64,000 nt of DNA from Pyrenula massariospora (taxonomy: Eukaryota; Ascomycota; Eurotiomycetes; Pyrenulales; Pyrenulaceae): contig JAGFMI010000007.1 of assembly GCA_021030905.1 (NCBI GenBank), positions 744,001 to 808,000 of the forward strand. The letters are read 5' to 3'. Positions 35,972 through 49,943 of this stretch are shown here, in pieces; positions within the stretch are counted from its first letter, which is position 1, and each line of letters begins with the position of its first letter. The notes below the pieces were generated by a model. The model worked only from the letters and a program-made list of their open reading frames with translations. It was not told where the DNA came from and made no database searches. A program made the position numbers and the translations under genes.

Positions 35972-38537
35972 TCAAGAAGCCGAAGTTGCTGGCGGCGTCG
36001 CGGTGTGAAGAATCGGGCTCTTGCTCCGCTCAAGCCATCGTCGCTTGCCCACGCGCGTCTCGAAATGAGGAGATACCCGCGTCGTCTCGGGGCTAGCACT
36101 GACAATCGTGCTTTTCATCTTATTCCGGTACGCATCCACTAGAGACACTCATGAGTGCATGTTTCAAGTTGAGCAAGAGATCAGAGTACTCACAAGATTG
36201 TTGCAGGAAGATTGGCCGACCTGCAAAGACGCGACCCTGGCTCCAGCTCATGCGATAGCCCAGCTCATTGAGGAGTTCCTCCTTGTGCTTTTTGCTCCGC
36301 GAGATTTTGGGTACAGCAATTTCCCCTTCGCCGCCCTCAACCATCGGCACGGGAACCGTGGTCCTGCCAACGGTCGGCCGACCGTCATCTTCACCATCGT
36401 CCTCATTGGCATATCGACGGCCACGCGCTGAGTTCGGTGGCGATTGCATCTGGGTCGGGAAATAAGCTCGTGGATAGACTGAATTGCTCTTCCGAAACGA
36501 GTCAATCACATCCTCCATGTTAACCGTGTCCAACATGACCTTGACACGCACCCGGGTGCTGCGAGCCCGATCTTCCACTAGGATAAACTTGCGACGCTTT
36601 CCAGCGGGTAGGTCGCCAAAGAGAACATTGTTACGCTCCTCCGCGTCCGTCTTATCATCCTTGCCCGCATTGATGGTTGCAATCCCAGTCTGACGAAGTG
36701 CATCCATGCCGGGAAACATCGGTGGCGCTTGAGATGGGCCACCAGTACTGGCGGGCGGGTAAGATGGATATCCGTGGAAGAGCTGAGCTGGTCGAACGTC
36801 GCTGGTTGCAGAGCCTGGATGCGAATCCGGCTGACGGTGCGCCTGGGAGCCATTGGGGTAATCTGAGGAGCCGGCTATTTTCACGAGGCCTATCATTAGC
36901 CTACGAATATGCAACGTAACTTTTGGCAGAACGCGGTGATCAAATATGATACAGTAAGGTCAAACGATCGGCAGCCACCAACCACACGTCAACCTACACA
37001 GAAGGGATGGAAAGCACTCAACAACAGCAACTCAGGCAGACTTCAATTGCGATCGCAGTAATCACATGTGGTGAAACATACCGCTGACGTCGTCTTGTCC
37101 AGGAGCACCATCTGGATGAGCGTGATGATGGTGCATCTGAGGCCCACCGATAGCCATGGGTGCAGGTGCTCGAGCAGAGGTAGGGGTCGTCATGCTTGTG
37201 GCTGAACTGGGCATCCCTCCCGGACTGGGACCAGCGGAACCGGGCATTTGCTGCGGATGCTGGGTGTTGGCGACCGTTTTCCGATTATTGATTTTCGCCA
37301 TACGGCGTACACGGCGACTTCGAAGTCTGGGATCCTGGTTGCTGTTTCTCCAGCTATCTACCGCTCGTTGGATGAGCCCGCGTTTCCCCCTGAGGCACGG
37401 GTTCAGCTCCGCCAGACCCCATCCGACCGTGTTGCACTCGCTCTCGTAATTGAGGCGGTTCCCACGGTACTGGTCTTTGTTGCAGCAAGCTCGTGGATAC
37501 ACGCAATTTTCCGTCTTGAATTCCTGGGTCAACGCATCAGTGTTTACTGACTCAACGTCGCACCTGATCGTGTACTCCATCTTGACGCGATCTCGAGAAT
37601 ACTCAAAAGCGATCCATTGCACACCATTGTTATCTTGACGGACCACTAGCGGCGTCGTAGCGGGTATAGGGCCTGGCGCTGCATTAGGGTTGGTGCCTGC
37701 CCCTGCTGATTGATTTGAATGTACGCTATTAGCGGACATCGGTGGCGCTGGTGGAGCTTGGGTCATTGGTGTTCTAGCTTGCGGTGGCGGTTGTTGATGT
37801 TGCTGCTGCTGAGGTTCCAGTTTCATGCGCGGGCTGTTTGTCATTGAAGGATGAGCCTGAGCTTGATGGTACGGCATCTGCGGAGGTCCACTCTGTTGAT
37901 GCATGGACATTGGCTGTGAAGTCATCTGATGGTGTTGCTGTTGACTTGGATGCTGAGCATACGGGGACGGTTGCACGTGATTCATAGGTGGGTATTGAGG
38001 CTGATAGTACATTGGCTGGCTCATTTGTGGGGGAGGTTGACCGTACATGCTTCGGCCATGTTGGTCGTGAGCTGTGGGCGATGCCACGGACGCCGGGGAA
38101 TTGGATTGCGGCGTATGATATATGGGAGGGTATGACGGCCTCTGCATGTGGGCGGCTGCTGCCATAAGATCCGCTGAATCTACAGAGGAGTCAGTCTTTC
38201 AACGCGTCCAGGTCCAGCGCTGCCCGCCTAGGAATTCTTATAAAATGCCCGGGTCTTTCGATAACTCACCAGTGACTGGTTGCTGAGCGCTCGTTGTACT
38301 CTGAGGACTCGGATGGGATGCGTAGTACGTCGAATCTTGCGGTGAAGAAGTATGCGCCGGCCCGACTTGTGGCGGGAATCCGTGGGCAAGGTAAGGTGAT
38401 TCGTATGGTTCGCGAATGTTAACACTGTTTTGATCTACAAGGCCTTGTAGGTGCGGTTGCGGCGCGCTCCTTGACGGGTCTGGCTGGCGGCTATATGAAC
38501 GCTTTCGTCTCTGATGAACGTTGCTTTGATGCTGTCG
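35972..38537 (-). CDS. Protein with two DUF8032-like modules, Gln/Pro-rich
   Basis: Possible transcriptional regulator of unknown function; that role is inference from composition. Minus-strand exons: about 38537-38270, 38179-37082, 36874-36194 and 36138-35972; introns of 90, 207 and 55 bp keep frame. The N-terminal half is Gln/Pro/His/Met rich. Module 1 (exon 2) has WIAFEYSRDRVKMEYTIR, then NCVYPRACC, a Cys/Asn block and NPCLRGKRGLIQRAVDSW, typical of fungal DUF8032. Module 2 (exon 3) has KRRKFILVEDRARSTRVRVK, then NSVYPRAYF, and GYRMSWSQ with FAGRPIFLQQSLDAYRNK across the last intron; it looks like a diverged second copy. Both have a basic patch (RLRSRRVRRMAK). The start is not found: exon 1 has no in-frame ATG after a good acceptor at 38538, so an upstream exon is likely; otherwise translation starts at the ATG at 38165. 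Confidence 0.7.
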
Positions 38538-41500
38538 CTGTATGTGCGACTTCGTCAGCCACCAGTTTCGGATTGTCTCAACAGGCAAACCCAGGCATAG
38601 AGACGTGTGGCAAAAAAGAGAGCTTTGCAGGTGTTTCTTAGATCTCCAGCCCTGGCTTCGAGTATCTGACAGCAGATCTCACCAAAGAGCCGGCGATTGC
38701 TTGTCTCACTCGATTGCCCTTGAACAGCCAAGGGAGCCTGGTGGCAAGCAGCTCAATATCAAGGGGAGCTCTCCTGAGATGTGAACCAGGGCAGGCAGAA
38801 TAGCACAACAAAAGATCTGAACAAGGATAAGATGGTGGTCAAGCCAAGGGGCCCACGAGTCAATCTTTTGACCATAGACAAGACTAATTACAGGGTACAT
38901 GCTCAAAAGGTGAAGTCAAGCCAACATAAGAAACCTTGCAGGTGACGGGGTGGAGAGAACGGGTATAGAAACAAGTCTTGACGAGGGGAGACCGGGAGGG
39001 GCCCTGCCCTGCAACGGAAGGCGTAAGGCCAGGGCGATATCATGAACAGTTGCTTGCATGCATGGAGCGGATAAGAGACAGGGAATCATACCGTGTCAGA
39101 CGGAGACGTCAATTGAGAGCTGTTCCTGCGCGCCCCGGTGGACAAACTTTGGGACTGTCGAGGTCAGAGAGTTGCAGCACCGCCTTTATCAAGCAGAAGT
39201 TCAGAATCAGATAATCACGTTGACCGCGCTGGCGCGAGCAATATTTCGCAGGACAATAAGGGTTAAGCGAAGGGGAACGCAGCGCGTGCTCCACCAAGCG
39301 CACAAATACCGGAGCAGGGAAGAGCAATGGTATTGTAAGTTGACGGGCAGGGGGAGGTCTTGGGGGGTTGCAAGGACAGGGGAGGGAAGGATGTGAGGAA
39401 GGTTTTTCAACGGTCGAAGGGGAGTGGGTGGACTAACTGGAGACTGCTCAGTCGCTATTGGCGGCGCAGCGGTTGCCTTATACCTGGCCGCGGTACCTTT
39501 TCTGCTCCTGCGACCGACATTCTTAGAGCCCATGGTCGGCGGAGGAAATCGTACTTTTTTGCTCTGGGTCCAAACGTGTCAGGGCTGCTTGGAGCAGGTG
39601 CTATTTCGCTTGCATGAGAGGCTAGAGATGTTTTCGGATTAGAGACAGCTGGAAGTGGGGAGGGGAAGTACGGAGGATAAGCGTCGGCGGCCGTCAGGGA
39701 TCCTGGAACGGGGAGGGCATGGAGACGACAGGGAAGAGGAAAGCAGGTTAGTTGGACTCGGATATTCGTATGCTAGAAGCGAGCAAGGATTGATAGAGGA
39801 GGAGAGCTAAACGGGAGAGGCAGGGTGCAGCATTGTGGCGACGAGTGCATAAGGGCGACCAGGTCAGAGACTGAGAATCCACCCGCGTCTGTGCGCTTGG
39901 CCTGATTGGGCTTAAGCTTGATACGCGGCCATGTATCGCGACGTACCGACCGTGGTGGAGACCGACACGGGGGCGAGCGCTCCGGGGAGGGCAGCGGCTG
40001 CCAAAGTCTCCCACCCAGTACTGCCAGCTATCTCCAGGTATCTCTGCACCGTGATCTTTAAGGGTGCTTGTCCAACATACCCCCAAGTGAAGGCATTATT
40101 CGTCCTCTGCTGCCCGCCCTCACTGGCCACCCTCCAGCCACTCACAAAATACGGCGACTCCCTCCAAGACACTCACTTGCCGATGCCACCGATAGAGTTG
40201 GATGGCACGAAATTATAGTATTTGCGGCCACCCATTATTTCCCCCCATGGATCCTTCCCACAAGCCCCGAGTTACCTCCAGACGCCTACCCGTCCCCCCG
40301 ATAGGCTCTGCATCGTGACAAGCCCCGTTAATTCCCAAGGCGCCTTTTTGCGGCCACCTATGCCCGCCACCCAGAAACTGTGCACTCTGCTTTTCCTGAA
40401 TAAACTCGAAACAGTCTAACGCTGACAGCGGGGGACTCTGGCTTTCCCGGATGCTGTCTGCTTCCGGTGGGAGGACCCGCTTTGACATACTTCAAGACTT
40501 CGCCTCAAATGGCATCGCAACCTCCGGAAACGTGGGAGATGGACAACCACACGCGCTAGGGCAGGCTGCAAAAGTTAAACCCTAGAATTATTATTGTTGA
40601 TAAAGGTCGATAACCTCATAAGCTGACCGACCTGACCTACTCTTACTATGTACCGCATTGTAAGCTATGGACGCAGGATTCTGAAGTCGAACTTTATTTA
40701 AGAGCGGGAGAAGATTTGCCTCGCCGGGGGGGGGGGACACTTGGGCATCGAGATCGTCCGGGACTTGACTTTGATATCATCTCAGGCACCTTTTGACTGC
40801 CCAGCTCTTCAGATTTTTTCAAATTCTCGCCATTCTGAACCAGCATGATCGAATCAAACGTCGCAGCACTGCCGGTGATCAGACTGCAGAAGGTCTGACG
40901 GTTTCGTAACGAGCCGACCGTCGTTCGAATATGCGCCGTCTTTTTTGGATGGTTTCGAGCTGCGACTTACGAGACTATTGCGGACAGTCTTAAAGGACTC
41001 TATTATGATCGTAGCCCAAAAATGCGAATGACGCGTTCCTGTCACTTTTAGGCTCCAGATAAACGCTCTCCTGCAAGGGTTGATCAGACGCCCAGCCTCT
41101 ACACTTGTCGCAGGCTGCACGTCTTCCACACGCTGCGGAGAGATCATGTCTATCTGAGCGCATTATTTCTCATGTGGTTCCCTCCAGAAGCCATGTGGTA
41201 GACACCGCGCAGCACCGCCGGCTCCGGAGAGTCTCGCGACAACAGTAAACTCTCTCAGGCTGTTTCATGCAGACCGTGATTGGCAAGGTGTTGGTAGGGG
41301 AGCGTGGCGCTAAGATGACAGGAGTTAGCGAAATTACTAGTGGCTGGCTCACCGCAATCTTTTCCAGAATCTCCACCGTCTCTTCATGGTCCAATCTGGC
41401 GTGTTCCAAGCTCCGTCAGCCCCTTCCCAGCGAGTGCGGTTGGCATTGACAGGTAGATTGGCGTGCGAACCCTTTGATATGATGCGCAAGCCACACGGAA

Positions 41501-44500
41501 CATCTCCATCGAATCTTTTTTAGCAGTCGCGGGATGCTGAAACATTCGTTCTGGTCGACAATTAAAGCTTGCGTTGGGGCGCGGTCGAGAATTCGTCATC
41601 GGTGCCAACCACTTTCATGATCGTGTGCGGACTTTGGGGCTAAAAGATCGAAAAGATGTTGTCGACCAAAACGGCACGCCTGCAACGTTGGGGACGACCA
41701 GTAGTGGCTTTCGTCCAATCACCCGAATTGTCCGATCTTCAGCAGACAATCTGCCTCAGCCTCCCCTATTCTGTGATTCGTTATCTGTCAGTTGATCCAA
41801 CGGTCCCTAAGTGGGAAGCTAGCGAACAGCCGGCCGGAGGGGTTATGCAGTGGCGAGCACATGGAACGTTGCCTCAAGCCTCATCCGGTCCTAGCATCGT
41901 CCAGATGGTGATAGATCGTTTGCCTTATCTAGCCGTTTCGTTCTTGGACGCAATCGCGTGCCACTGCCAATTTACCGCATATCTCAACCATCGCGCGGAG
42001 CTCTCCGTGAGGTTGCTGCACAAGGTGATGCTGCTTTTGACTACTAGAATTGGATTGCTAAGCTCGGACTTGGAGGCGGTGTTTTCATCACATGCGTTGA
42101 ACCCGCTAGACTATTGTGGCCGGCCGAAGGACATTACGATTCATTGGCCCCTTGGAAAGGTCGCAAGCACGAGTCGGAGAAAACTTTCATTTGTCGTCTG
42201 GCAAGTCACCGGAAGCCCCCAAAGTCAGATCCCGAATTTTATCTGTGAAATAGCCCGGGGGAGATTCGATGGCCAATCTCGGTTTCGGTAGAAGAGGCTG
42301 ACCGTCCGAATCAAGTATCAGGGGAGTCAAGCCCCGCGTTGAACGCTTACTTTGCCTCAGGCGTAGCTTCAACGTTCCTACGCCAGAGTATCTCAGCCAG
42401 CCTGCCCTTGCTCGATTTACATCGCCCTTGCACTTGACAGCGCTGATCATTTTCCAGGGTGATAGACTTTCTACCAATCAAGTAAAGGTAAAGTGATTTC
42501 GATAGTCTATGTAGAAGCAGAGGGGCTTAGCAATGCGCGAATTGATGCAAACGTTGCCCGATGTTTATGTATCTTCGGGAGATGATGGCTATATTTTCGC
42601 TATGACCTAGGTCGAAAGCGGGTATGAATTTAGTGATGTGTTAAGAGTCAAAGACCGATCAAAACATATAGCGGTAACCCAGAGGCGTTGTGCGCACTCT
42701 GGCAAAACGATGCAGATGGTACAATGTTGAGACGTGCGCAGCATAGTTGACCAAGAGCAGCTTCATCCTTGAAGCCTCGTGGTTCCTATCGAGCACTGTA
42801 GAGCTTGGACGGTGTTGCCGCAGATCGATCCTTTCCATCTTGACTGCAGACGTTCCCCGTTAGAGCGTGGCCAGTTGGGGATGATGGCTGCTAGGCCTAG
42901 TGAGGCATTCGAGAGCGGATGATGCCGTCGTTGTCATGCGCATCATTCGTGTGCAACGCAGGAACTCTGCCAGTAGCACATTCATTGACACGATGCAGCC
43001 AAAAGAGAATGAGATACAAGCGCGTCATCGACGTGAAGCGGTACCAACTTTGCGGCGGCGAGGTACGACTTTTCGGCGAAAGACCCATATTTAGTTAGAG
43101 GTCGAGGTTTGCTTGCTTTGCTCGAAAAGCATCGTGTCTGGTCGCGGTATAGTGAGCGGAAACTACTGTAGGCCGCCCAAGTCTGGTTCGGCTTGGGCCA
43201 GGTCCTGCACCCTGGCCATCGGTAGTGGCTGCAGATTCCACACCCTCCACGGCGGTGGGAAAGTGACCACGGTAACCCTGGAGATATTTACCCGTAGATC
43301 AACAGAACGCAGAAAAAGGAAACAGGCACACCGCGGATGCGATTTTGAATTATCGCCAAATCTTTGAGCCGCCTCTGCGACAGCCATACCATAACGTGAT
43401 GACGCGACGCTGCGACTTGCCTGCAGTCATGGCCATTAGCATTCCTCGCCGGACGCAGGACTCAGGCCGCATCGAGTAGTTTCTCCGATTCACGTGATCG
43501 CTTAGGCGTTGGCTGAACTCCCTTTGACGGATACATGAATATCGGTCAACTTGCGAATTGCTGGCTCGGAAGGAGAATCGCCTCGATCCATTCCATGTGG
43601 TGCCCTGCATGCGGCGATGTTCCGCGAGATCGGCTTCATGATCGTACTCGCGATGTCCCCGATCACGTTCTGTTGAAGGGTGTTTCTGAAGTCAAAATAA
43701 GCATGCTTGACATTGTGCTGGTTGAGCAAGGGATAGGCCCTTGGAGGGCAAGGGCAGCTTCAACGGCGGGCGACCGGGAAGGTGACGCCAGCGCCCAGGG
43801 GAGAGACAGACATGCCCCCCTCTCCGGGGAAGCTAGCAGCGTGGTTGATCGGTCCAGGATTACACAGCCGGCACGGGCAAGGCTGCCCCTCCCGATGCCT
43901 TAACCGCGACAGTGCGAGGATGATTACGACCGTGTCGATAATCCTAAAAGAAGAAGCGGCATACGAATATTGACGCAGGGCAAGATCCGCTCCATCTGGA
44001 AATTGACTGAAATACGCCTACTATAGTAAGACATCCATGACTACTCCCTCAGTCACTCTTCGGCATCGTTCAACGGCTCTCCCTCTAGTGGGTTTTCACA
44101 TTGAAGTCCGTGGCGTGATTCGGTCGATTAGGGGCACCATGTTGGATCGACGACATCGGTCGGCAGGATTGGCTTGACGGGAGCAAGAGCGACCAAGGAT
44201 CTATCTAGCATTTCTAACGGCGCTGCATAAGCGCGACGACGCCGGTGGGTCAGAAGAGGCGGATCGCCCACTAGATCACGTCGCCCACTGATCGAGAGAT
44301 TTGACGACCGACAAACTGAGCAGAGATAATCTCACCTTCGAAGCGAAGCGGGAGGGGAAGTGGAATCGCAAGGAAGCAGTGCCTCCGGAGCCTTCCCGCA
44401 ACCAATATCCCGCGAGATTCTGCTATAAGCGAACGCTGATATAGGGGCTGTGCTGCTGCACACGGGACAGCGTCGATGAGAAAGGTCAAACAGGAGCTGC

Positions 44501-47500
44501 TTCTGCGGCGAACGGGGCGCCGTCTTGCCGCTATCATTGCTCATAATCATTGATGGTGGTTGATGATAATCACGATATCGTTCAAGTGGAGGAGAGGGGC
44601 CAGTATACAGAGTTTGAGCGCTGGGCCAATAGCCGCCGTCCGCTGCCCGTCTGTCCCTCGGCTCGACCTCTTCAGCCCGCCCCGGAACTTCTGTGGCCGC
44701 ACCGAGCTTCCTTCCCAGGCAGCCTCCAGACCTCCCTCACCAGCTTCCACACGTCCTAACGTCCCAACGAGGGCGCCGAAACTTTAACCCTTCCGATATC
44801 AAACAAGAGTGTCGAGAGTCGAGACTGTACGCCACGAACATACACGTTGAATATCTGTTCCTGCTTACGAATGCCTCCTTATCGTCGATGATTTGGAGCT
44901 TTCCAGCCCGAAACATCGCTTTAGTGGCTATGTCGTTTAGATGCAACCTGAGACACTTGGAAAGCCAATAGCCCGTCTCACGCGCTGGTCGGGATTGAAA
45001 GGCCTCCTCCGAGTTCCACAGCTTGCCAAGCACACAGAACCAACGACATCATCATGTAGCTGTCTCTGCCCAAATGTCATTCTGGGTCTCTCGGCTTTGG
45101 ACGTGACACACGGATCGTACTCAGCAGCTGCCTTGACTTGTGTGACATTATCATTAGGCTTTTGGATTAATTTTCCTCCGCTTTTCGAAGCTGGTGGTTA
45201 CATGGCATCGATATGCATGTAGGTAGCCTTCTCACACCTTGACTAGTCACAATTCCGGGGTTGTGATAGCAGTGCCATCGACATCTAAAGAGGATGTTCA
45301 AATATAAGAACAATTTTCTGTTTCTACCAGGCTTTCGGTTGTTGCTTCAGGCTGCACTATTACTGTGTTGAGCATCTCGTGTCCGTAAATGCAATGTTCC
45401 AGGTCCTTTGGAATGATTTTTGTGTACCCAGTCTACGACCAGTACATTGTGGCGACCGATTTCACCTTAAGTTCTTGATCTTGTCATGATCTGAGTGGCG
45501 TGTGAGGCTTCGATCAAAAACCCTGGGTGTCCTCTCTTGTTACTCTCCAGGAGCCTGACATCCAATAAAAATAAGAAAAGAAGGTGGCAACCATTCATCT
45601 TCCAGACAAATCGCAATCAAGCCGCCTACCGCACTGCAACGTTTCGCCTCCAGGAGATAGAAATGAGACCTTCCAATACGCGTACAAAAGATGCAGTTCA
45701 GCCGCTAATTCCAATCTGGACATCTCTACAACTGCCTCTACCTATTCTAATTTCTTAGTGCAACGTACTGTCATACCATAGCACGCACCTTTTCAACCCG
45801 TTGCAAAAGTAATATTCGCGGAACACAAACAAGTCACAGAAATACAAATATCCTTCAACGATCGAGCACTCCTATAGGTCCGCCTCGTCGCTCCAGTTCG
45901 TTCCAGATCTTGTGACCTTGCAGTGTCTAGAACAACGACAACGTCTTGTCAACCCTAAGTAGCCCTAGCGAGAGAATTTTCCTGTGGAACCCTTGAGAAA
46001 CATTCAGAATAACGTAAAAATTCGGCAATGAATCTCTAAGATGACCTCACAAATAAAGAAATATGATAAGTGGGGAACAACATACCCCTAGAATCATTTT
46101 CAGAGGGGAAATCTACCAAGAAGCACGAATTCAGCATGGCCATGTAAAGTTTTAAGTGGTCGGTATTATAAATCTTCCGCACGTCTGAGCTCTGAGGCCG
46201 TTTCGTATCTACTTTCTCTTTCAGGTACGTGGCTCCTAACTGGAGTAATCACCTACGTCAAGGAAAACCACTCACCTCGGTACAACTTCAATCGTACAAC
46301 GACGTACCTGGACATTTTCAGTTCGTCATGAGCTCAGTCATATTCTGTCAACTACCATCTACAATCCTTGGGAACGGTTAAATGCTCCGAAGTGAGCGCT
46401 CTACGGTTGTTTAACCTACGAACCTAAGGGTCGGAGCGCAGCGGCTCAAGGCGCCTAGAATCTGCACGGCCCATGCCATTCGTGTATGGCACATTGTAAA
46501 CCTTTACTGATCAAACATTTTGACAGTACGATCATGGATATTCAATGCAAGTAATGCTTGCTCATCCCTGCTTGGTTGAGGCTGTCATCTAGCGATCTAT
46601 AAAGTTCGCTGTAGTCCAAGCTAGGACTGATCTTTGTTCTTGCTAACATTCAACACACTTCAAATAAGCCTTTCCAAATACCTTCCACCTGAGACATCCG
46701 ATCATCTTCTCTCATCCGCTGCCTTATCTTAGTTTGTTTAGATTATTGCATAAATCATTAGGCCTGACCAGACGGCCTTCAGAAACCACCCAGCTCGGCA
46801 GTTTGCTCCTGATACATTCAAGAGTTAAATCCATCGCCTCTTAGGTCTTCTTCGCAATATTTTTCGCTTTGTAGCTATCCTGTCTACTACTACATCGGCC
46901 CCAGTACTTTCATCCTATTCACCTGCGTATCGTAACGATAATACCGTTTAGTCTGATTCAAGCCACTAGTAGTACTTCTACATCAGTAGATCATCATCAT
47001 CATCATCATCATAGTATTTCCATCTTCCGCTACCTATCAGAAGCAATAACGATCAAGCCATAGGTTTGAACCTCCTTAGCATCCCACAACGACGCCACCC
47101 ACGGCTGAATGCACCCAGAGGATACCTTACGCAGATGTGCTTGCGTGGAATGCTACTAAATTCTCATCTCTAACCCCTGCCTATATCCTAAATATAACAA
47201 GTATTACGTCGGGAACTCATTTAAGCATGAAATAAAGCGTTGTGATGTGTTCTTAGGGCCGCATTCCATTGGGGGCTATCGGCTCACAAAGTTCAAGCAA
47301 AGATATCATAACGACAAGGTCCAAATTGCGCGTCTTGATCGCTCCAAAAAGCTGGAGTGCAGATCTTTGGGGTCAAAATATCTTGCGAAGTGGAAACCTG
47401 AACGGGTGGGCTAGAGTCGGCATGATTCTGACTAGGTGCCGGGGAGAAGAGCTTTCGCCAGATGATAGGGCGTGGTAGGGCGTGATAGGGGCCATTGAGT

Positions 47501-49943
47501 GCTGACACATGAGAGATTATCTACGGGAACCAACTTCATGCTTCCCATATATCCCAGTTGATATCTGTGACTAGCAAGGAACTTGCCGTCCAAGATCTTA
47601 GAGCCTCCCGATTTTCAACGCGATGTCCTAAATAGATTAGAGCGTTCTAGATCTCACAGCTATCATTCCGCTCTCTAGGTCCCAATCCCAATGACCTACG
47701 TACAACAACACATCGAGATTACCAAGCACAATATCTAACACTATGACAAATGTTGTTGATCGACATAGCATGCATGTCTCTAATTTTGTTTGAGAGTTCC
47801 CATGACGAAGCCTAACCCCCACATATCGTACTGTACCTCATTATCACGGAAATAAACGTAACTGCCATTAACAGCGAGCCATATTGGCAACGAGATTTTC
47901 GGCGACACTGTCAGCTAGAGCAAGCCTCAGCTTTCACGTTAACAATGACAGTCCTCGAGATTAGCTGCCACCGCAAAGTACCTTGCGTCATGCAAGTTGC
48001 AGATTTCCTTATCTTAGTCACCTGGATACTCCTCTTGTTGGTCGCTCATTGCAATTCATCCGCCATTTACGCTCAATGACTGGCTTAAATAGAGGTGTAG
48101 TCACCATTATTAAGCATTTTGATGCCAAAATTGACCTTAGAAGTATACGTTCTGCATGTATAGCAAGCGCATTGTCTAATATTCTCTCTCCTACCTATCT
48201 AATATACATGTACACATCCTTGTCCGTATTTCAAATATTACCACCCCTTTTCCCTTCTGTACGAGGAAATCCAACCACAAAATCCTCAAGAATTAGATGC
48301 TTAGCAATCAATCCCCGATAGCTGCCCTACTAAAGGTCCTTGGATGACCGCGCCCTGCTCTCTAAGCAATAGGATACTTTCTCTGCAACTTTGTATTCGG
48401 CATCAAGCGATTATCTACACCTTAGCGTTTAAAATTTTGAATCTCGGACTTCCGTGCATGCCGGCCGAGGAATGTTAACGATGAAGGTCTACCAAGCTTG
48501 GCGTCTAGCCTGCTATCCCTCTCGTCTTAATTAGTGGTATTGCATTAAATACGACGCGGGGCTTCGATCCGTCGGAGAATGATTAGCGCAATAGTGGAAA
48601 ACAGCTGGATGATTCACAACTAGGTAAGGCTCCGTGCATTCTCCTCGACGATGTATCCGTCATCACGCTTGCTGGCATCTCTTACATTGTGTTTCGTGGC
48701 TATCTTGATTGCAAGATTACCTGCTGCCAAAACAAGACGTCGAAATGCTGTCCAAGTGGTCAGGAACTTGCCAATCACAAGGATCGAGATTAGTACCCAA
48801 GGTGCCAGGGAAGCAAATCGTGTCCCGAAGACGTAGTTGAAGTGGTTATGTATGTATCCTCGTGCTTTTTTCTTTCGTTGCGGCTAGATGTTCCATGTTT
48901 GTGACCCAAAGTAGCATGTATCGACCAACCCCCCGTACCCCTGAGGATTGCCCTCTTCCTACATTGAGCATCCACGACCACTCTCTCACAGTTCCGAGAC
49001 GGCCTGATATACCCAGGTCCTATTTCCTACCCCCACGCGCTCGGCAGGAAGACTTTTTGCGCGACTGCTTCCATCATGCCAAACGACGCATCTCACAAAA
49101 TTCTCTGGGCTGAAGACTGAACATGACAAAAGTCAAGCTAACCCAGGACGGCTCTGCTGCTCTAAATCCTCAACTGGATCCTCATGGTACAGAAACACAG
49201 TTCGCTAAAGCTACTGCCTTTGCCCTAGCAGAATTTGTCTCGTCTCAGAGCTTTTGTGCAGCTCCCCAAGAGCCAGTGCGAGCCTTTCCAGCTTTAAGTA
49301 AACTCCGACATATGATTGTCCAAAATGGCACACTCTCCCGAAGCTTCTCCAAACCTGCCTCATTGGCTCAGCTCGTTGGATCGATAAATTCGAAACAGAC
49401 ACGATCCTTTGACCCGCCGCTTTCACCGTACGGTCTCTTCAATGTGTGTGACGGTGTTTTCTGGATCGATAGGGAAGATGAGGTTTGCGGTAGAGGTAAA
49501 AGAACTGTGGTGAATGAGTGATTGTGAAGGGCGGAAGAGGAGCAATCCGCGTTCCGCAGGACTGATCGTACTTTGTCTTTGCTTTCTGGCTAATAGATGG
49601 TGTAAGCTCATACCTTGTTACCGTTGTGTCCGAGGCTCTGGTTTTGCAGGTAAGCACTTGGAATCTTGATAGAGGTATGACCCGTCCCCCGTAACGCCAC
49701 GGGACGTTTTGTACTCTGACATCGGGGCAGTGAATTAGGTGGCGAGAGCTTGCAGTATGTCGCGGCGGATCGAATATCGAGAGCCGTGAGAGTTGATGTT
49801 AAATCGCCCGAAAATAGGTCTTCAGAAAAACAAAACCTTTCGGAAGGAGGCTAGGATGCCGAACTGCAATTTGCCACCCAGGCTCAGCGTCCTAAAAGCG
49901 CCACGAAGAGCGCAGCCTCCTCCCAATAGGGACGCCGCAATTC
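38538..49943. other. Gene-poor stretch, 11.4 kb
   Basis: No convincing gene, RNA or transposon recognised. The first kilobase should hold the missing 5' exon and promoter of the DUF8032 gene. The longest open frame is 41656-42291 (+), 211 codons, without domain or codon pattern I can support. Other items: a G10 run near 40728-40737, an ATC microsatellite at 46990-47012, and AT-richer sequence from about 45.7 to 48.6 kb. No long terminal repeats, long inverted repeats or transposase or reverse-transcriptase motifs were seen. Confidence 0.45.
46990..47012. repeat. (ATC)n microsatellite
   Basis: Seven or so ATC units. Confidence 0.8.

Noticed and set aside
38538-49943. Decayed transposable element
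   Set aside because: No terminal repeats, target-site duplications, transposase or polymerase motifs were seen, and base composition does not show strong AT bias across the whole stretch.
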